Source: Ashinkailepas kermadecensis (taxonomy: Eukaryota; Arthropoda; Thecostraca; Neolepadidae). Taken from it: 64,000 bases of DNA. Each line of letters starts with the position of its first letter. Position 1 is the first letter of the stretch. Where the stretch lies: contig JAOTOM010004755.1 of the NCBI GenBank assembly GCA_034440615.1, positions 70,001 through 134,000 of the forward strand. The letters run 5' to 3'. The notes under the pieces were generated by a model that saw only the letters and a program-made list of their open reading frames with translations, made no database searches and was not told the origin of the DNA. Made by a program: the position numbers and the translations under genes. This document shows positions 20,222 to 32,671 of the stretch, in pieces.

Positions 20222-20952
20222 GCAGCACGGTCTCTGTCCCAGTCTCTGTCACTGTCTCAGTCACAGTCTCTGTCCAAGTCTCTGTCACAGTCTCTGCCAC
20301 AGTCTCTGTCGCAGCCTCTGCCACAGTCTCTGTCACTGTCTCAGTCACAGTCTCTGTCCCAGTCTCAGTCATAGTCTGTGTCACAGTCTCAGTCACAGTC
20401 TCTGTCCCAGTCTCAGTCACAGTCTCTGTCCAAGTCTCTGTCACAGTCTCTGCCACAGTCTCTGTCGCAGCCTCTGCCATAGTCTCTGTCACAGTCTCAG
20501 TCACAGTCTATGTCCCAATATCTGCTACAGTCTCTGTCCCAGTCTCAGTCACAGTCGCTGTCCCAGTCTCAGTCACAGTCTCTGTCACAGTCTCAGTCAC
20601 AGTCTCAGTCACAGTCTCTGTCACAGTCTCAGTCACAGTCTCTGTCCCAGTCTCAGTCACAGTCTCTGTCCCAGTCTCCGCCACAGTCTCTGTCCCAGTC
20701 TGCCACGGTCTCTGTCCCAATCTCTGCCACAGTCTCTGTCACAGTCTATGCCACAGTCTCTGTCTCAGCCTCTGCCACAGTCTCTGTCACAGTCTCAGTC
20801 ACAGTCTATGTCCCAGTCTCAGTCACAGTCTCTGTCCCAGTGTGCCACAGTCTCTGTCCCAGTCTCTGCCACAGTCTCTGTCCCATTCTCTTCCACAGTC
20901 TCTGTCCCAGTCTCTGCCACAGTCTCTGTCCCAGTCTCGGTCACAGTCTCTC
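20222..20952. repeat. 6/12-bp array (cagtctctgtca)
   Basis: Roughly 60 units built from cagtctctgtca and cagtctcagtca. All frames are open, giving spurious 300-plus codon frames such as Ser-Gln or Val-Ser polymers. Confidence 0.93.
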
Positions 20953-21479
20953 CGTGCGCAGGTCGGCAATCGCGCCTCGCCTATCCCCCATCGTAACGGC
21001 GCCAATAAATTCGTCACGCGCCATTTCGCCTGTAAACATTTATGCTTCGCACCATTCATTCGTCACCGGCCATAATTGTGGTTCGCATAGGGACCGTTAA
21101 CCTGTGCAGCTCCAGCTGGCTCCCAACAATTAGGTACACGCACACAAAGAAGACGGCCGGTAATGCTGGGCGATTTGCGTGAACAGCGGCCTCGTCTGCT
21201 GACACGTGACACATCATGGGTAGCTTCGGCAGTTGTGGCCGGTTTCCGGACGGGGGTATGCGTGAATGCAGTGTGAGCTGGCAGTCAAGTGAACCGGAAG
21301 CAGTAGCGGGTGCCGTAGCAGCGCGGTATGCGTGGTCGACTGCCCGCTTCTGCCCGGGTTCCTATGCACGAGTGTTAAATGAGTCTCGGCACCGTTTGAC
21401 CTCACCTATTCGTCCACATCGCCTTTGCAGAGAAAAGCGAGCTCCGGTGCCACCGACCACTTCCCGAGCGAACTCCCGA

Positions 21480-21780
21480 GTACAGGGAGCAAACTCCCAA
21501 CCACAGTGAGCAAACTCCCGACTACAGGGAACGAACTTCCTATCACAATGAGCGAATCGCCTACTACAGGGAGCGAACTCCCGACCACAAGAAGCGAACT
21601 ACCGACTGCAGAGAGCGAACTCCTGACCACAAGAAGCGAACTCCCGACCAGAGGGGCGAACTTCCGACCACAGGGGGCGAACTTCCGACCACAGGGGGCG
21701 AAATCCCGACTACAGGGGCCTATTTCCGACAACAGGGGCGAGCTCTCGATCACAAGCAGCAAACCCACGACCACGAGAAG
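21480..21780. repeat. degenerate 22-bp array
   Basis: Imperfect copies of gagcgaactcccgaccacag over about 300 bp. Confidence 0.8.
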
Positions 21781-21954
21781 CGAGCTATCAGCCACAAAGA
21801 CGATAGTTCCAGCTTCAGTGAAGCGGGACGATTACCTGATATCTTTGAACCTGGACATCCATCTGTTCGTACGACTAGACATCTGCTTGTGCGTGCGGCT
21901 GTACATTCGCCTGTCCGTATGTTTGAATACCGGCCTGTCCGCCTGTCCGACTGT

Positions 21955-22556
21955 CCGCCTGTCCCATTGTCCGTCTTCCCGGCAGTCTGCCTGTCCCGCT
22001 GTCCGCCTGCCCGGCTGTCCGTCTGTCGTTCTGTCCGCCTGTCCAGCTGTCCGCCTGCCCTGCTGTCCGCCTGCCCGGCTGTCCGTCTGCCCGGCTGTCC
22101 GCTTGTCCCACTGTCCGCCTGTCCCACTGTCCACCTGCCAGTCTGTCAGCCTATCCCGCTGTCCGCCTGCCCGGCTGTCCGCCTGTCCCGCTGTCCGCCT
22201 GCCCGGCTGTCCGTCTGTCCTTCTGTCCGCCTGTCCAGCTGTCTGACTGTCCAGCTGTCCGGCTGCCCGGCTGTCCGGCTGTCCGCCTGCCCGGCTGTCC
22301 GCCTGCCCCGCTGTTCGCCTGTCCGGATGTCCGCCTGTCCGGCTGTCCGCCTGTCCGGCTGTCCCGCTGTCCATCTGCCCGGCTGCCCGGCTGTCCGCCT
22401 GTCCGCCTGTCCGGCTGTCCGCCTGCCCGGCTGTCCGCCTGCCCGGCTGTCCATCTTCCCGGCTGCCCGCCTGTCCGGCTGTCCGGCTGTCCGCCTGTCC
22501 GGCTGTCCACCTGTTCGGCGTCCACCTGTCCGGCTGTCCGCCTGTCCGCCTGTCCG
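21955..22556. repeat. 8/16-bp array (gctgtccgcctgcccg)
   Basis: About 600 bp built on gctgtccg and cctgcccg half units. It produces long Pro/Cys/Leu or Arg/Thr/Gly/Gln frames on opposite strands, which I reject as genes. Confidence 0.92.
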
Positions 22557-22664
22557 GAGGCGACAACGGTCGTGTGCCGCCCCGGAAGCCGGACGTGACG
22601 ACCGTGGGAGCGGTACTGCGGCTGTCGCCACCTGGCCGACGGAGCAGCGAGCGTGTCTCGGGGA

Positions 22665-23168
22665 ACGCCGACTGTCTCACGCGCTGCCATCGGTCTGTGC
22701 AGCACGACTGTCTCACGCGCTGCCACCGGCCTGTGCAGCACGACTGACGCACGCGCTGCTATCGGCCTGTGCAGCACGACTGACTCACGCGCTGCCATCG
22801 GCCTGTGCAGCACGACTGTCTCACGCGCTGCCACCGGCCTGTGCAGCACGACTGTCTCACGCGCTGCCACCGGCCTGTGCAGCACGACTGACTCACGCGC
22901 TGCCATCGGTCTGTGCAGCACGACTGTATCACGCGCTGCCATCGGCCTGTGCAGCACGACTGACTCACGCGCTGCCACCGGCCTGTGCAGCACGACTGAC
23001 TCACGCGCTGCCACCGGCCTGTGCAGCACGACTGTCTCACGCGCTGCCATCGGTCTGTGCAGCACGACTGACTCACGCGCTGCCATCGGTCTGTGCAGCA
23101 CGACTGTATCACGCGCTGCCATCGGTCTGTGCAGCACGACTGTATCACGCGCTGCCACCGGTCTGTGT
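22665..23168. repeat. 36-bp minisatellite, 14 copies
   Basis: Unit cacgactgtctcacgcgctg followed by ccatcggtctgtgcag, highly homogeneous (gactgac, gactgtc and gactgta variants). A two-copy repeat of about 43 bp follows at 23176-23255. Confidence 0.93.
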
Positions 23169-23424
23169 GACGTGGGCTCCAGATGTCGGATGACCTCCAG
23201 CTGACGTGGGCTCCAGATGTCGGATGACCTCCAGCTGACGTGGGCTCATCCGCCTGTGCTGCCCTCTCCAGCCGACGTATCAATTTTACAGCAGCCTCGT
23301 TTACATCCATTCCGATGAGGACTTGTAACACAGGTGACGCATGGCCGCTTTTAGTTGGTATTCAGGAAGTCCCATATTACAGACTTAATGGCCGTAGTGA
23401 ATGACATCGCTCGCAACAAACGCG

Positions 23425-23775
23425 GCCACTTACGCGGTCACTCACGCGGTCACTCACGCGGCCACTCGCGGCCACTCACGCGGTCACCCACGCGGCCACT
23501 CGCGGCCATCACGTGGCCAGTACTTGCCAGCAGGTATTTTCCAGCCGGTACTTGCCAGCCGGTACTTACCAGCCAGTACTTGCCAGCCGGTACTTGCCAG
23601 CCGGTACTTACCAGCCAGTATTTGCCAGCCGGTAATTGCCAGCCGGTACTTACCAGTCAGTATTTGCCAGCTGGTACTTGCCAGCCGGTACCTGCTAGCC
23701 GGTACTTGCCAGCCAGTATTTGCCAGCTGGTACTTGCCAACCGCTACTTGCCAGCCGGTACTTGCCAGCCGACAC
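23425..23775. repeat. cacgcggccact repeat, then 14-bp array (gccagccggtactt)
   Basis: A short 12-bp repeat (23430-23512) runs into about 18 copies of the 14-bp unit gccagccggtactt. The same 14-bp motif occurs in reverse orientation at 33425-33515 beside the Penelope-like element. Confidence 0.92.
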
Positions 23776-23850
23776 TTCCGGATGGTCAGAATGTGACGCG
23801 GTTGGATTGTGTTTCCGAGTGTCGATTTCGGTTCTGGGTTGGATGACGTT
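23760..23850 (+). pseudogene. Penelope-like RT fragment next to 14-bp array
   Basis: About 88 bp closely matching the reverse complement of 33352-33440. In the equivalent frame it reads SISVLGWMT where the better Penelope-like copy has SISVLGRMT. The similarity stops just after ggatgacg. The same 14-bp array lies immediately upstream in both places. Confidence 0.7.
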
Positions 23851-24440
23851 TTTATTTATGTCTTTAATGATGTAGTTTGGTGGATGTATTGCATCCGAAA
23901 GCACTTCAGCACTGCATGCATGCTTGAAGGCCGGCGACTGTAATAGCAAGACAATGCGCCCGTTACTGACATGTACAGATATTCCAATGCACTGCGCTTT
24001 TAGCACCTGCCCTCGCTAGTCCAGCACCCACACAGGCATCCCTTATACTGTTCCGAAATATCTGGCAAATACATCTATAAGAAGCTTAACTAATAGTTCA
24101 ACATACGAGCTATTCATTTGGAATCTGATCTGCATCAATTATTGACACGCTATGAGACTGGGATGATCTGCGCCAAAGTTGTCGGGATTACATGCCAGTG
24201 TGCATGGGAATTACATGCCAGTGTCTATGGGGAGCGATCGATACAAAAGAAGCCACTGGACAGGACCCACCTATGATACATATGTGGACGTAGCACAGCT
24301 GAACCTTCGAACATGGGCAAGGGAGCATCAAGAAACCACGGATCGTGAAGCCTGGCTCAACTTTGTCCTGGTAGTTCTCTACCAGCTATAACTTTTTCCT
24401 GCAGTATCCAAATATTGCGACATCCCATAAATTATCGTGC
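23851..24440. other. unique spacer
   Basis: About 600 bp, AT-rich, no gene or element recognised. Confidence 0.35.
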
Positions 24441-24855
24441 TTCCCACATCAGGTACTCCATGGGCCGTCGGAAATATTACTGTACCCACCATTGCTCGTG
24501 GCCACAGGGGTTGTCCCCCACATGAGGTAATTTATGGGCCATCGGCAGCATTACTGTACCCCACCACTGCTCGTGACCACAGGGGTTGTCTCTCACATGA
24601 GGTACTTTATGGGCCGTCGGAAATATTACTGTATCCCACCATTGACCGTGGCCACAGAGGTTGTCTCCCACATGAGGTACTTTATTGGCCGACGGCAACA
24701 TTACTGTACCCCACCACTGCTCGTGACCACAGGGGTTGTCCCCCACATGAGGTAATTTATGGGCCGTCGGCAACAGTACTGTACCCCACCACTGCTCACG
24801 ATTGCCGGTGTTGTCTCCTGCATCAGGTACTTCATGGGTCGTCGGCGATATTAGT
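24441..24855. repeat. 75-bp repeat, about 5.5 copies
   Basis: Unit starts catgaggtactttatgggcc and recurs at 24521, 24596, 24671 and 24746; alternate units differ at taatttat or tactttat. Confidence 0.9.
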
Positions 24856-25540
24856 GTTGAAACCGCAACTTGTGCACTATTTAAATGTTCATCCATGATG
24901 CACCCACATCTATCATTGTTCTGAAAAATAATTAATGACCTTTATTGTTAATGTAGTATGGAAAGGATTTTCCTTGTGCAAAAAAAAATCAACTTAAAGA
25001 GCCACATTCCAAAGACGTAGCGAAACAAGGCATTCTTACATTTTGGTGTTCTTGGTAATGGTTTTCAGCAGCAGGCTTTTAACCAGAAATTTCACTCCAT
25101 TTGTCAGGATCATACCGCATTTGTCAGATACATGCCAAGGATGCTTTATGCATAACAGCAAGTGTATTAGTCGTAAGGAGAACTGCAATTAATCTGGTTT
25201 GATTTGTCGTTAACCAATTAATAAGGACAATATTACAGGTAATACGTGACAATTTGGCGTACCATTTCCCTACACAGCTCTAAAATAATGTGATCAATGT
25301 CTCGATTTTCAAGTTCTCCGAGGCTTACGTGTATCAGGTTGCGACTTTCTAGCAGAGCTAACTTGATGGCTGTGCCTTCAGCTAGCTAGAAGATTACAGT
25401 GCATATCTTGACCGCAACTTTTGCAAAGAAGAAACGTCCATTTTGTTTCAGTCCAACATGAGCAGCATAACCATATTTCAACCCAGACCACTAACTCCAG
25501 CTGGTTTCACAGCTGGAGAGAGCCGTGATTGCACACACCG
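24856..25540. other. unique spacer
   Basis: About 680 bp of AT-rich single-copy DNA; nothing gene-like seen. Confidence 0.35.
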
Positions 25541-25541
25541 T

Positions 25542-26790
25542 GACGCCTGCCCTGTGAGCTCGCCGTGCCACGTGACCGTGACGTGACGAGAGCGCCACAG
25601 TGGAGATCTCGTCACGTGACACCTGCCCTGTGAGCTCGCCGTGCCACGTGACCGTGACGTGACGAGAGCGCCACAGTGGAGATCTCGTCACGTGACACCT
25701 GCCCTGTGAGCTCGCCGTGCCACGTGACCGTGACGTGACGAGAGCGCCACAGTGGCGATCTCGTCACGTGACGCCTGCCCTGTGAGCTCGCCGTGCCACG
25801 TGACCGTGACGTGACGAGAGCGCCACAGTAGAGATCTCGTCACGTGACACCTGCCCTGTGAGCTCGCCGTGCCACGTGACCGTGACGTGACGAGAGCGCC
25901 ACAGTGGAGATCTCGTCACGTGACACCTGCCCTGTGAGCTCGCCGTGCCACGTGACCGTGACGTGACGAGAGCGCCACAGTGGAGATCTCGTCACGTGAC
26001 ACCTGCCTTGTGAGCTCGCCGTGCCACGTGACCGTGACGTGACGAGAGCGCCACAGTGGAGATCTCGTCACGTGACACCTGCCTTGTGAGCTCGCCGTGC
26101 CACGTGACCGTGACGTGACGAGAGCGCCACAGTGGAGATCTCGTCACGTGACACCTGCCTTGTGAGCTCGCCGTGCCACGTGACCGTGACGTGACGAGAG
26201 CGCCACAGTGGAGATCTCGTCACGTGACACCTGCCTTGTGAGCTCGCCGTGCCACGTGACCGTGACGTGACGAGAGCGCCACAGTGGAGATCTCGTCACG
26301 TGACACCTGCCCTGTGAGCTCGCCGTGCCACGTGACCGTGACGTGACGAGAGCGCCACAGTGGAGATCTCGTCACGTGACACCTGCCCTGTGAGCTCGCC
26401 GTGTACGTGACCGTGACGTGACGAGAGCGCCACAGTGGAGATCTCGTCACGTGACACCTGCCCTGTGAGCTCGCCGTGCCACGTGACCGTGACGTGACGA
26501 GAGCGCCACAGTGGAGATCTCGTCACGTGACACCTGCCTTGTGAGCTCGCCGTGCCACGTGACCGTGACGTGACGAGAGCGCCACAGTGGAGATCTCGTC
26601 ACGTGACACCTGCCCTGTGAGCTCGCCGTGCCACGTGACCGTGACGTGACGAGAGCGCCACAGTGGCGATCTCGTCACGTGACGCCTGCCCTGTGAGCTC
26701 GCCGTGCCACGTGACCGTGACGTGACGAGAGCGCCACAGTGGCGATCTCGTCACGTGACACCTGCCCTGTGAGCTCGCCGTGCCACGTCA
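25542..26790. repeat. 76-bp satellite-like array, about 16 copies
   Basis: Very homogeneous 76-bp unit: cacctgccctgtgagctcgc, then cgtgccacgtgaccgtgacg, tgacgagagcgccacagtgg and agatctcgtcacgtga. Each unit has the perfect palindrome GTCACGTGAC plus another CACGTG and a TGACGTGACG box. Few substitutions separate copies, pointing to recent expansion or homogenisation. Confidence 0.95.
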
Positions 26791-26925
26791 CGGCTCGCTC
26801 CTCGTGCTGTGCCGCCGCGATTGGTATGTGACAGCAGTTTGGCGCCGCCCGCCTCGTGTTGATTGCGCTCGACTCGGCTTCTAGGAACTGTTTGTCCTCA
26901 AGCTCCCCAGTGATGTGCGGTAGGA

Positions 26926-26993
26926 GAATGGTTTGCATGAAGAGCATGAGTGTCCACACCGGCATGAAGAGCATGAGTGTCCACACCGGCATG
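26926..26993. repeat. 27-bp direct duplication
   Basis: gcatgaagagcatgagtgtc plus cacaccg occurs twice in tandem. Confidence 0.85.
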
Positions 26994-27317
26994 CCGCTAC
27001 CGGCTGCCGTGGGGCATGTCTGACTACTCGAAGCGGACTGGGGTCTCCCCTCAGTGAGTTCATCTACTTCATGTGAGGCCAGCGGCATTATGTTTTTGTT
27101 CTGTCAGATAATTTGCAATAATTTATCAGAAACAGACGACTTAAACCTGATTAGTGAAAATAAATGAAATGCGATCGCTTCGAAAGCGACACCACTATCT
27201 GATTTTCACGTCATTAAGCGTTATCGTACCGTGACTAACATCGGCTGTCGCTCCACCGGCCGCCATCTGCCGGAGCCACCCTCGGCTGGCCAGTAGGGAG
27301 GGGGTTGTGGGCCGCAG

Positions 27318-27958
27318 ATCACCAGCCGTACATCACCAGCCGACACCACCAGCCGACACCACCAGCCGGCACCAACAGCCGGCACCACCAGCCGACACCA
27401 CCAGCCGACACCACCAGCCGGCACCACCAGCCGACACCACCAGCCGACACCACCAGCCGACACCACCAGCCGGCACCAACAGCCGACACCGCACCAGCCG
27501 GCACCACCAGCTGACACCACCAGCCGGCACCACCAGCCGACACCACCAGCCGACTCCACCAGCCAACACCACCAGCCAGCACCACCAGCCGACACCACCA
27601 GCCGACTCCACCAGCCGACACCATCAGCCGGCATCACCAGCCGGCACCACCAGCCGGCACCAACAGCCGACACCGCACCAGCCGGCACCACCAGCTGACA
27701 CCACCAGCCGGCACCACCAGCCGACTCCACCAGCCGACACCATCAGCCGGCACCACCAGCCGACTCCACCAGCCGACACCACCAGCCGACTCCACCAGCC
27801 GACACCACCAGCCGACTCCACCAGCCGACACCACCAGCCGGCACCACCAGCCGGCACCATCAGCCGGCACCACCAGCCGACATCACCAGCCGGCACCACC
27901 AGCCGACACCACCAGCCGGCACCACCAGCCGACACCACCAGCCGACACCACCAGCCCA
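27318..27958. repeat. 13-bp minisatellite, about 49 copies
   Basis: Unit caccaccagccga or caccaccagccgg. The period is not a multiple of three, yet frames stay open because no frame of the unit makes a stop, giving a spurious 250-codon frame. Confidence 0.93.
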
Positions 27959-27959
27959 G

Positions 27960-29720
27960 CACCCCCGGCCGAGTCTCCGCACCAAGTCGACAGAGAGCGC
28001 GGCACAGCGTCCGGCGCCGTCGGCTAATGACTCTCGGTAGTGTTGCCCCTCACCTCTGACGCACGAGGCGGACCGTCGCCGCGGCGCACCGTAATGGCCA
28101 CACGCGCGGCAAAAACGGCGCGGCCAGGGAATCGGCGTCGCGCGAGCGTGGGAGTGGCGGCCGGTGAGCCCGGTAGCGCGCCAGCTGTGGTCGGCCGACC
28201 ACCGGCGTGGTGGCAGCACCGCGTGTGGTCTCTTCCAGTTGCATGTGTGCCAGGAATACTGAGAAGCAGTTCAAGCCGGGGGACACCGTGATAAGCAATC
28301 ATCCATATTTGTACATCGAGCAGCTTCAAGTCGCGTGAACTGCCACTGACGTCAAGTTTCATGCGGTCCCTTGGAAATCTGATTTTTAAATGCACAGCTT
28401 TAATGTGTAGATGTTATCTCCTCTTCGAGTAATGTATGCTTTCCTTCTTTATATGATTGTGAGGAGGAAGCAAACCGTAATTGCTGTGATATTGTCTTGT
28501 AAGCTACAAACTGACTTCTTAAAGCATCTGTGCTCTTTTTAAGCTCATGGCAGCACGAATGTGTCCCGGAGTACTTTGTCAGGTGTAGATTGGGGAATTT
28601 CCTCAGCAATTGACTTAGAATGCTTCATGAATGGGTGTTGGTATTTATGACTCGAAAATTATTATGTTGCAGTTCATATTTTCATCATTATTTCCATCGT
28701 TATTGACATGTATTCTGCACGTTGTGCGAAGAAAATGCTGAATACAATTCACCTGATACGACATCCAAGCTATTTAGGCATCATAGTATGAATTGATTTT
28801 GAACCAATATCAATTAAGTATAGCCTTGTGCATGACACATGTCTCCATACCCACTCTATGCGCTGTGCGCTGTGGCCCCAGAATGCGCGGCACCATGCCG
28901 CTCGCCGCCACAAGCCAACGCAGCCCGTCATCCCGTAGTGTTAGCTACACCTGCAGCAATGCAGTCACGTGGGCTACCTTTCTGTGTAACAGCGCAGTCT
29001 CCGTTTTGGAGTGAGTTTCCTAGCTGCCGACCCGTATGATCCGGCGGCGGCACTTAACTGTGGTCTGACCAGCCGTGGGCAGTGATCCGAGAGGGCGTCC
29101 ATCGGCGTTAGCGGTCGACAGCTCCTGGCACTGACTGTTGTTCGCCATCCTTTCGGTCTCGCCGCTCACACTGCGGTCGTTGGCTTCCCGGCGCACCGCG
29201 ATCCTCACGGTCGGAATGCACCAAAGCCTCCGCTTGGCGGTGGATTTCTGTGGACTCGCTGCCATCTTCTCGCGGCTACTTTGTGCCCGGCTGCCGCACT
29301 TGCTTCACAATCGCACGCGACACTCCACAACGGTCGAGTGGGGGGGGGGGTGAACCGAGCTGTTCGGCCGCGGTCGGACGGCGCAGGCCAGCATTCCGCG
29401 CGATGCCCGCCCTCGCCGAATCTCCATATCACATGGCGGAGGTGCCGCGGGCCACACACCTGTGCCGCGAAAACAATGCCGATCCCAGCATGCCGCCAAT
29501 GTCTGTCTGAGCGAGGAGCGCTGCCAGCACTGCGTATCTGTGCTGAGCGTATCACAATGACTTGTGTGGAGTGTGGCTACTCAGCCACCCGCTAATGTTC
29601 AGGTAATTTAAAAACAACGATATATTTAAAAACGGCATAGACAATCATTATAAGAATAGGGGGCTTGTTTTTCTGTATTCCAGGGAGGGTTGATCGACAG
29701 GGAGGAGTTGGGAGTTGAGA
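27960..29720. other. GC-rich unique region with possible first exons
   Basis: Two CpG-rich islands (about 27960-28250 and 28860-29560) lie here. The first has an ATG at 28094 that could open a short exon ending at a GTGAGC; the second has a minus-strand candidate described separately. Neither is supported by a domain. Confidence 0.3.
29020..29265 (-). CDS. possible 5' exon, weak candidate
   Basis: ATG at 29265-29263 in a good initiation context (AGAAGATGGCAGCG) within a CpG-rich island. The frame is basic (MAASPQKSTAKRRLW start) and runs 81 codons to a stop; a GTGAGG that could serve as donor lies after codon 19. No continuation exon recognised, so this may be chance. Confidence 0.2.
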   Translation of the reverse strand: MAASPQKSTAKRRLWCIPTVRIAVRREANDRSVSGETERMANNSQCQELSTANADGRPLGSLPTAGQTTVKCRRRIIRVGS

Positions 29721-29722
29721 GG

Positions 29723-30095
29723 AGTTTGAAATTGTTGAGTGTGTTATGCAATAGCAAGTGAGTCTCTTATTAAGTCTAAACGCTTTATAACTTTATATAG
29801 GGTGTACCTAGCAGTGGATTCAGCACCTTCGTACGGGATGTGATACTGATGAGATTGTCTATGGTAGCACAATGGGTATGATGGAAGGAGTTTGTAATTG
29901 TTGAGTGTATTATGCAATAGCAAGTGAGTCTCTTATTAAGTCTGAACGCTTTATGAATTTGTGTGGGGTGTGCCTAGCAGAGGATTCGGCACCTTCCTTC
30001 GGGATGTGATGCTGATGAGATTGTCCATGGTGGCACGATGGGTGTGATGGGAGGAGCTTGTGATTGTTGAGGGTGTTATGCGGTAGCAAGTGAGT
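29723..30095. repeat. 165-bp repeat, 2.3 copies
   Basis: Blocks starting gagtttgaaattgttgagtg recur at 29723, 29887 and 30053 with about 85 percent similarity, each carrying gattcagcaccttc and gggatgtgat. Confidence 0.85.
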
Positions 30096-30369
30096 GGTGC
30101 TAGATAGGCTGGGATATATAGCTTCCTAGGAACTTGGGATAAGGGATTGATTGGGGTGGGAGTATGTACATTCCTAGTACCTTTTCTAGATAGGCTTAAT
30201 CCAGATGGGCCCCTGTGGCTCTTATTAAGCCTTAATACTTTATGACTTTTATGACTTTATGCATCACATGAAATATATTACGTACCTAATCGGGAGATAC
30301 GGAGAATGCAGAGAGCATTATCTCTCTCCTCCATGAGAGAATGGGAGCGCGAGAGAGAGGGGGAGAGAC

Positions 30370-30440
30370 AGACAGACAGACAGACAGACATAGAGACAGA
30401 GAGACAGAGGGACAGATAGACAGACAGAGAGACAGAGAGA
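30370..30440. repeat. GACA / GAGA microsatellite
   Basis: Simple (gaca)n and (gaga)n tract. Confidence 0.9.
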
Positions 30441-30811
30441 TAAAAAACGAAGGTAGATGATTTCCCCATGTGAGCATATATCCAAAAGTGGGTGCGGAAA
30501 AATGAAACTCGTCACCCTAGTCTCTAAAAATAGCAGAGCGTGGGGCGTATACAATGTGCAAGAATGTAGGGACGCTGATTAAAAGTAAGGGGCAAGCGGC
30601 ATTTTGTTCCGTAGAGCTCAAGGCTAAGAGTGCGCAATGCGGGAGGTGTGGGGAGAATGAAGTAACTGTTCTTCACGTTCCTACGATGAGGGATATACTT
30701 AATGGGATTTAGCACATCAAAATCCCAATGCTCAATACAACTAAAAACAACCGGCAATGTGGTTTCTAACAATATTTCAAGGATTGTGATATCAAAAGAT
30801 GTTTCAAGGAT

Positions 30812-30950
30812 TCCGATCTGCGGTATTCACCGCCATTTGCTGATTGCTAAGAAGAAGCGGAATCCTCAGATACGGTGATTGGCCAATACACATATAGAGT
30901 TATGTCATGAATTCATTGAACTATGACAAACTATCCAAATAAATTCCATT
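30812..30950. repeat. dispersed direct repeat, copy A
   Basis: About 138 bp from ctgcggtattcaccgccatt to aaataaattcca. Repeated at 31131-31263 with about 90 percent identity. No terminal inverted repeats found; identity unknown. Confidence 0.85.
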
Positions 30951-31130
30951 TCACCACCTCGGTCAATGCCCCCGATAATTCCCCCGATTCGTGGCATCTG
31001 ACGGCTTCAGCCAATTCGCCTAGTGCGAGCTCGAATAAAGAATGTCATGCCTGACTAGGTACCCTGTTATGCTGTATAAAACGATCCTTCGAGAAACAAA
31101 AGTGGTGGTGGCTAGTAAATTACTTAGCCA

Positions 31131-31263
31131 CTCTGCGGTATTCACCGCCATTTTTTGATTGCTGAGAAGACGCGGAATCCTCAGATACAGTGATTGGCCA
31201 ATACACATATAGAGTTATGTCATGAACCCATTGAACTATGACAAATTATCCGAATAAATCCCA
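31131..31263. repeat. dispersed direct repeat, copy B
   Basis: Second copy of the block at 30812, in the same orientation and 320 bp away, sharing ggcca atacacatatagag and atgtcatgaa with the first. Possibly a segmental duplication or a short non-autonomous element. Confidence 0.85.
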
Positions 31264-31489
31264 CTATTTGAATTTTTAGGGCACCGGAAGCAATTTCCAG
31301 CCGTTGAACTCCACTAATGTCTTCACATATTACATCTTCGTGTCAAGAATGAAAGTGACACAATTCATGCTGATCTCTGGCAGTCTGATCAGCTGAAAAG
31401 ATGGCGGTTTATCCCCTGGTTATTTTCTGGTTTGTTTGCTATGGCTCATCCTATCGGGCAAATCCACCTTTGCCGGCCCGGAAATGTGC

Positions 31490-31996
<507 letters not shown>

Positions 31997-32059
31997 GTGA
32001 GTTATCCATAGACAAGTATGAATGATGATGGATGATGAAAACAAACAAATTATGTGGAG

Positions 32060-32115
32060 ATGACTTTAATGTAAACGTTTCGACCTCAATGGGTATTCAT
32101 CAGTACAAAACATAG
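32060..32115 (-). ncRNA. hammerhead-ribozyme-like core in Penelope-like 3' region
   Basis: On the minus strand, CTGATGA (32103-32097) is followed by ATACCCATTGAGGT, which can form a short stem II (ACC with GGT), then CGAAAC (32082-32077), then a TTT/AAA hairpin ending in a GTC cleavage triplet. This is the order of a type I hammerhead, a motif known from Penelope-like elements. Stem I pairing is poor, so this copy may be inactive. Confidence 0.45.
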
Positions 32116-32171
32116 AGCACAACTGCAGACAATATCAAGCAGGCAACAAATCACATTTTCTGCCGTAATAA

Positions 32172-32522
32172 TCAAGTGCTTATTCGTGTTCGGCTCTTCG
32201 CAATAGATAATCTCGCTGCAGGTCCTGCCCAGGTAACAAAACCGACTCTTGGATTGATCGTGTCGCGTGTGCATATATGTGCTGCCTCTAATGCGTTTCT
32301 TGTTCGTTTTTTTATATTCTTCTCTAAAGCTCTTACGTCATCCCATTTTGGTAGATTTTCACACTCGTCGATATGGACCACAATGGCACTGCACTGCCTA
32401 TGATATCTCACATCGCGTTTGTGTTCATTCATCCGCGCCTGAATCCCCCTTCCGGTTTCCCCAACATATGATTTTGAGCAACCGGAACAAGGAATTTCGT
32501 ATACTACACTATTAGGTAGCAT
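32172..32522 (-). pseudogene. Penelope-like GIY-YIG endonuclease domain
   Basis: Reads VVYEIPCSGCSKSYVGETGR, then an Arg and EHKRD: the V-Y-x-I and Y-V-G-E-T motifs of GIY-YIG nucleases with the Cys-x-x-Cys insert typical of Penelope-like elements, then an aromatic/basic C-terminus. It is shifted in frame relative to the RT part about 150 bp upstream, so the original single ORF is broken. Confidence 0.85.
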
Positions 32523-32671
32523 GGGACCACTGCAGATCTACCAGTGACGATGTCGCCCACTTTCGTCCCAGAATTTATGGGCACCTGTACTCCAACGGCT
32601 TTCAGATGTTTGGCGATAACAATAGCCTGCTTTGAGTATGGAATTGTTAAACACTTGGTGGATTTTTCTTT

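Noticed and set aside
20080..21075. 331-codon plus-strand frame and companion frames
   Set aside because: Product of the 6/12-bp cagtct repeat; homopolymeric dipeptides in every frame, no domain.
21889..23193. 434-codon plus-strand frame and 335/306-codon minus-strand frames
   Set aside because: They read straight through an 8/16-bp and a 36-bp array; both strands are equally open.
27307..28059. 250-codon His/Pro/Thr-rich frame
   Set aside because: Result of the 13-bp array lacking stops in any phase.
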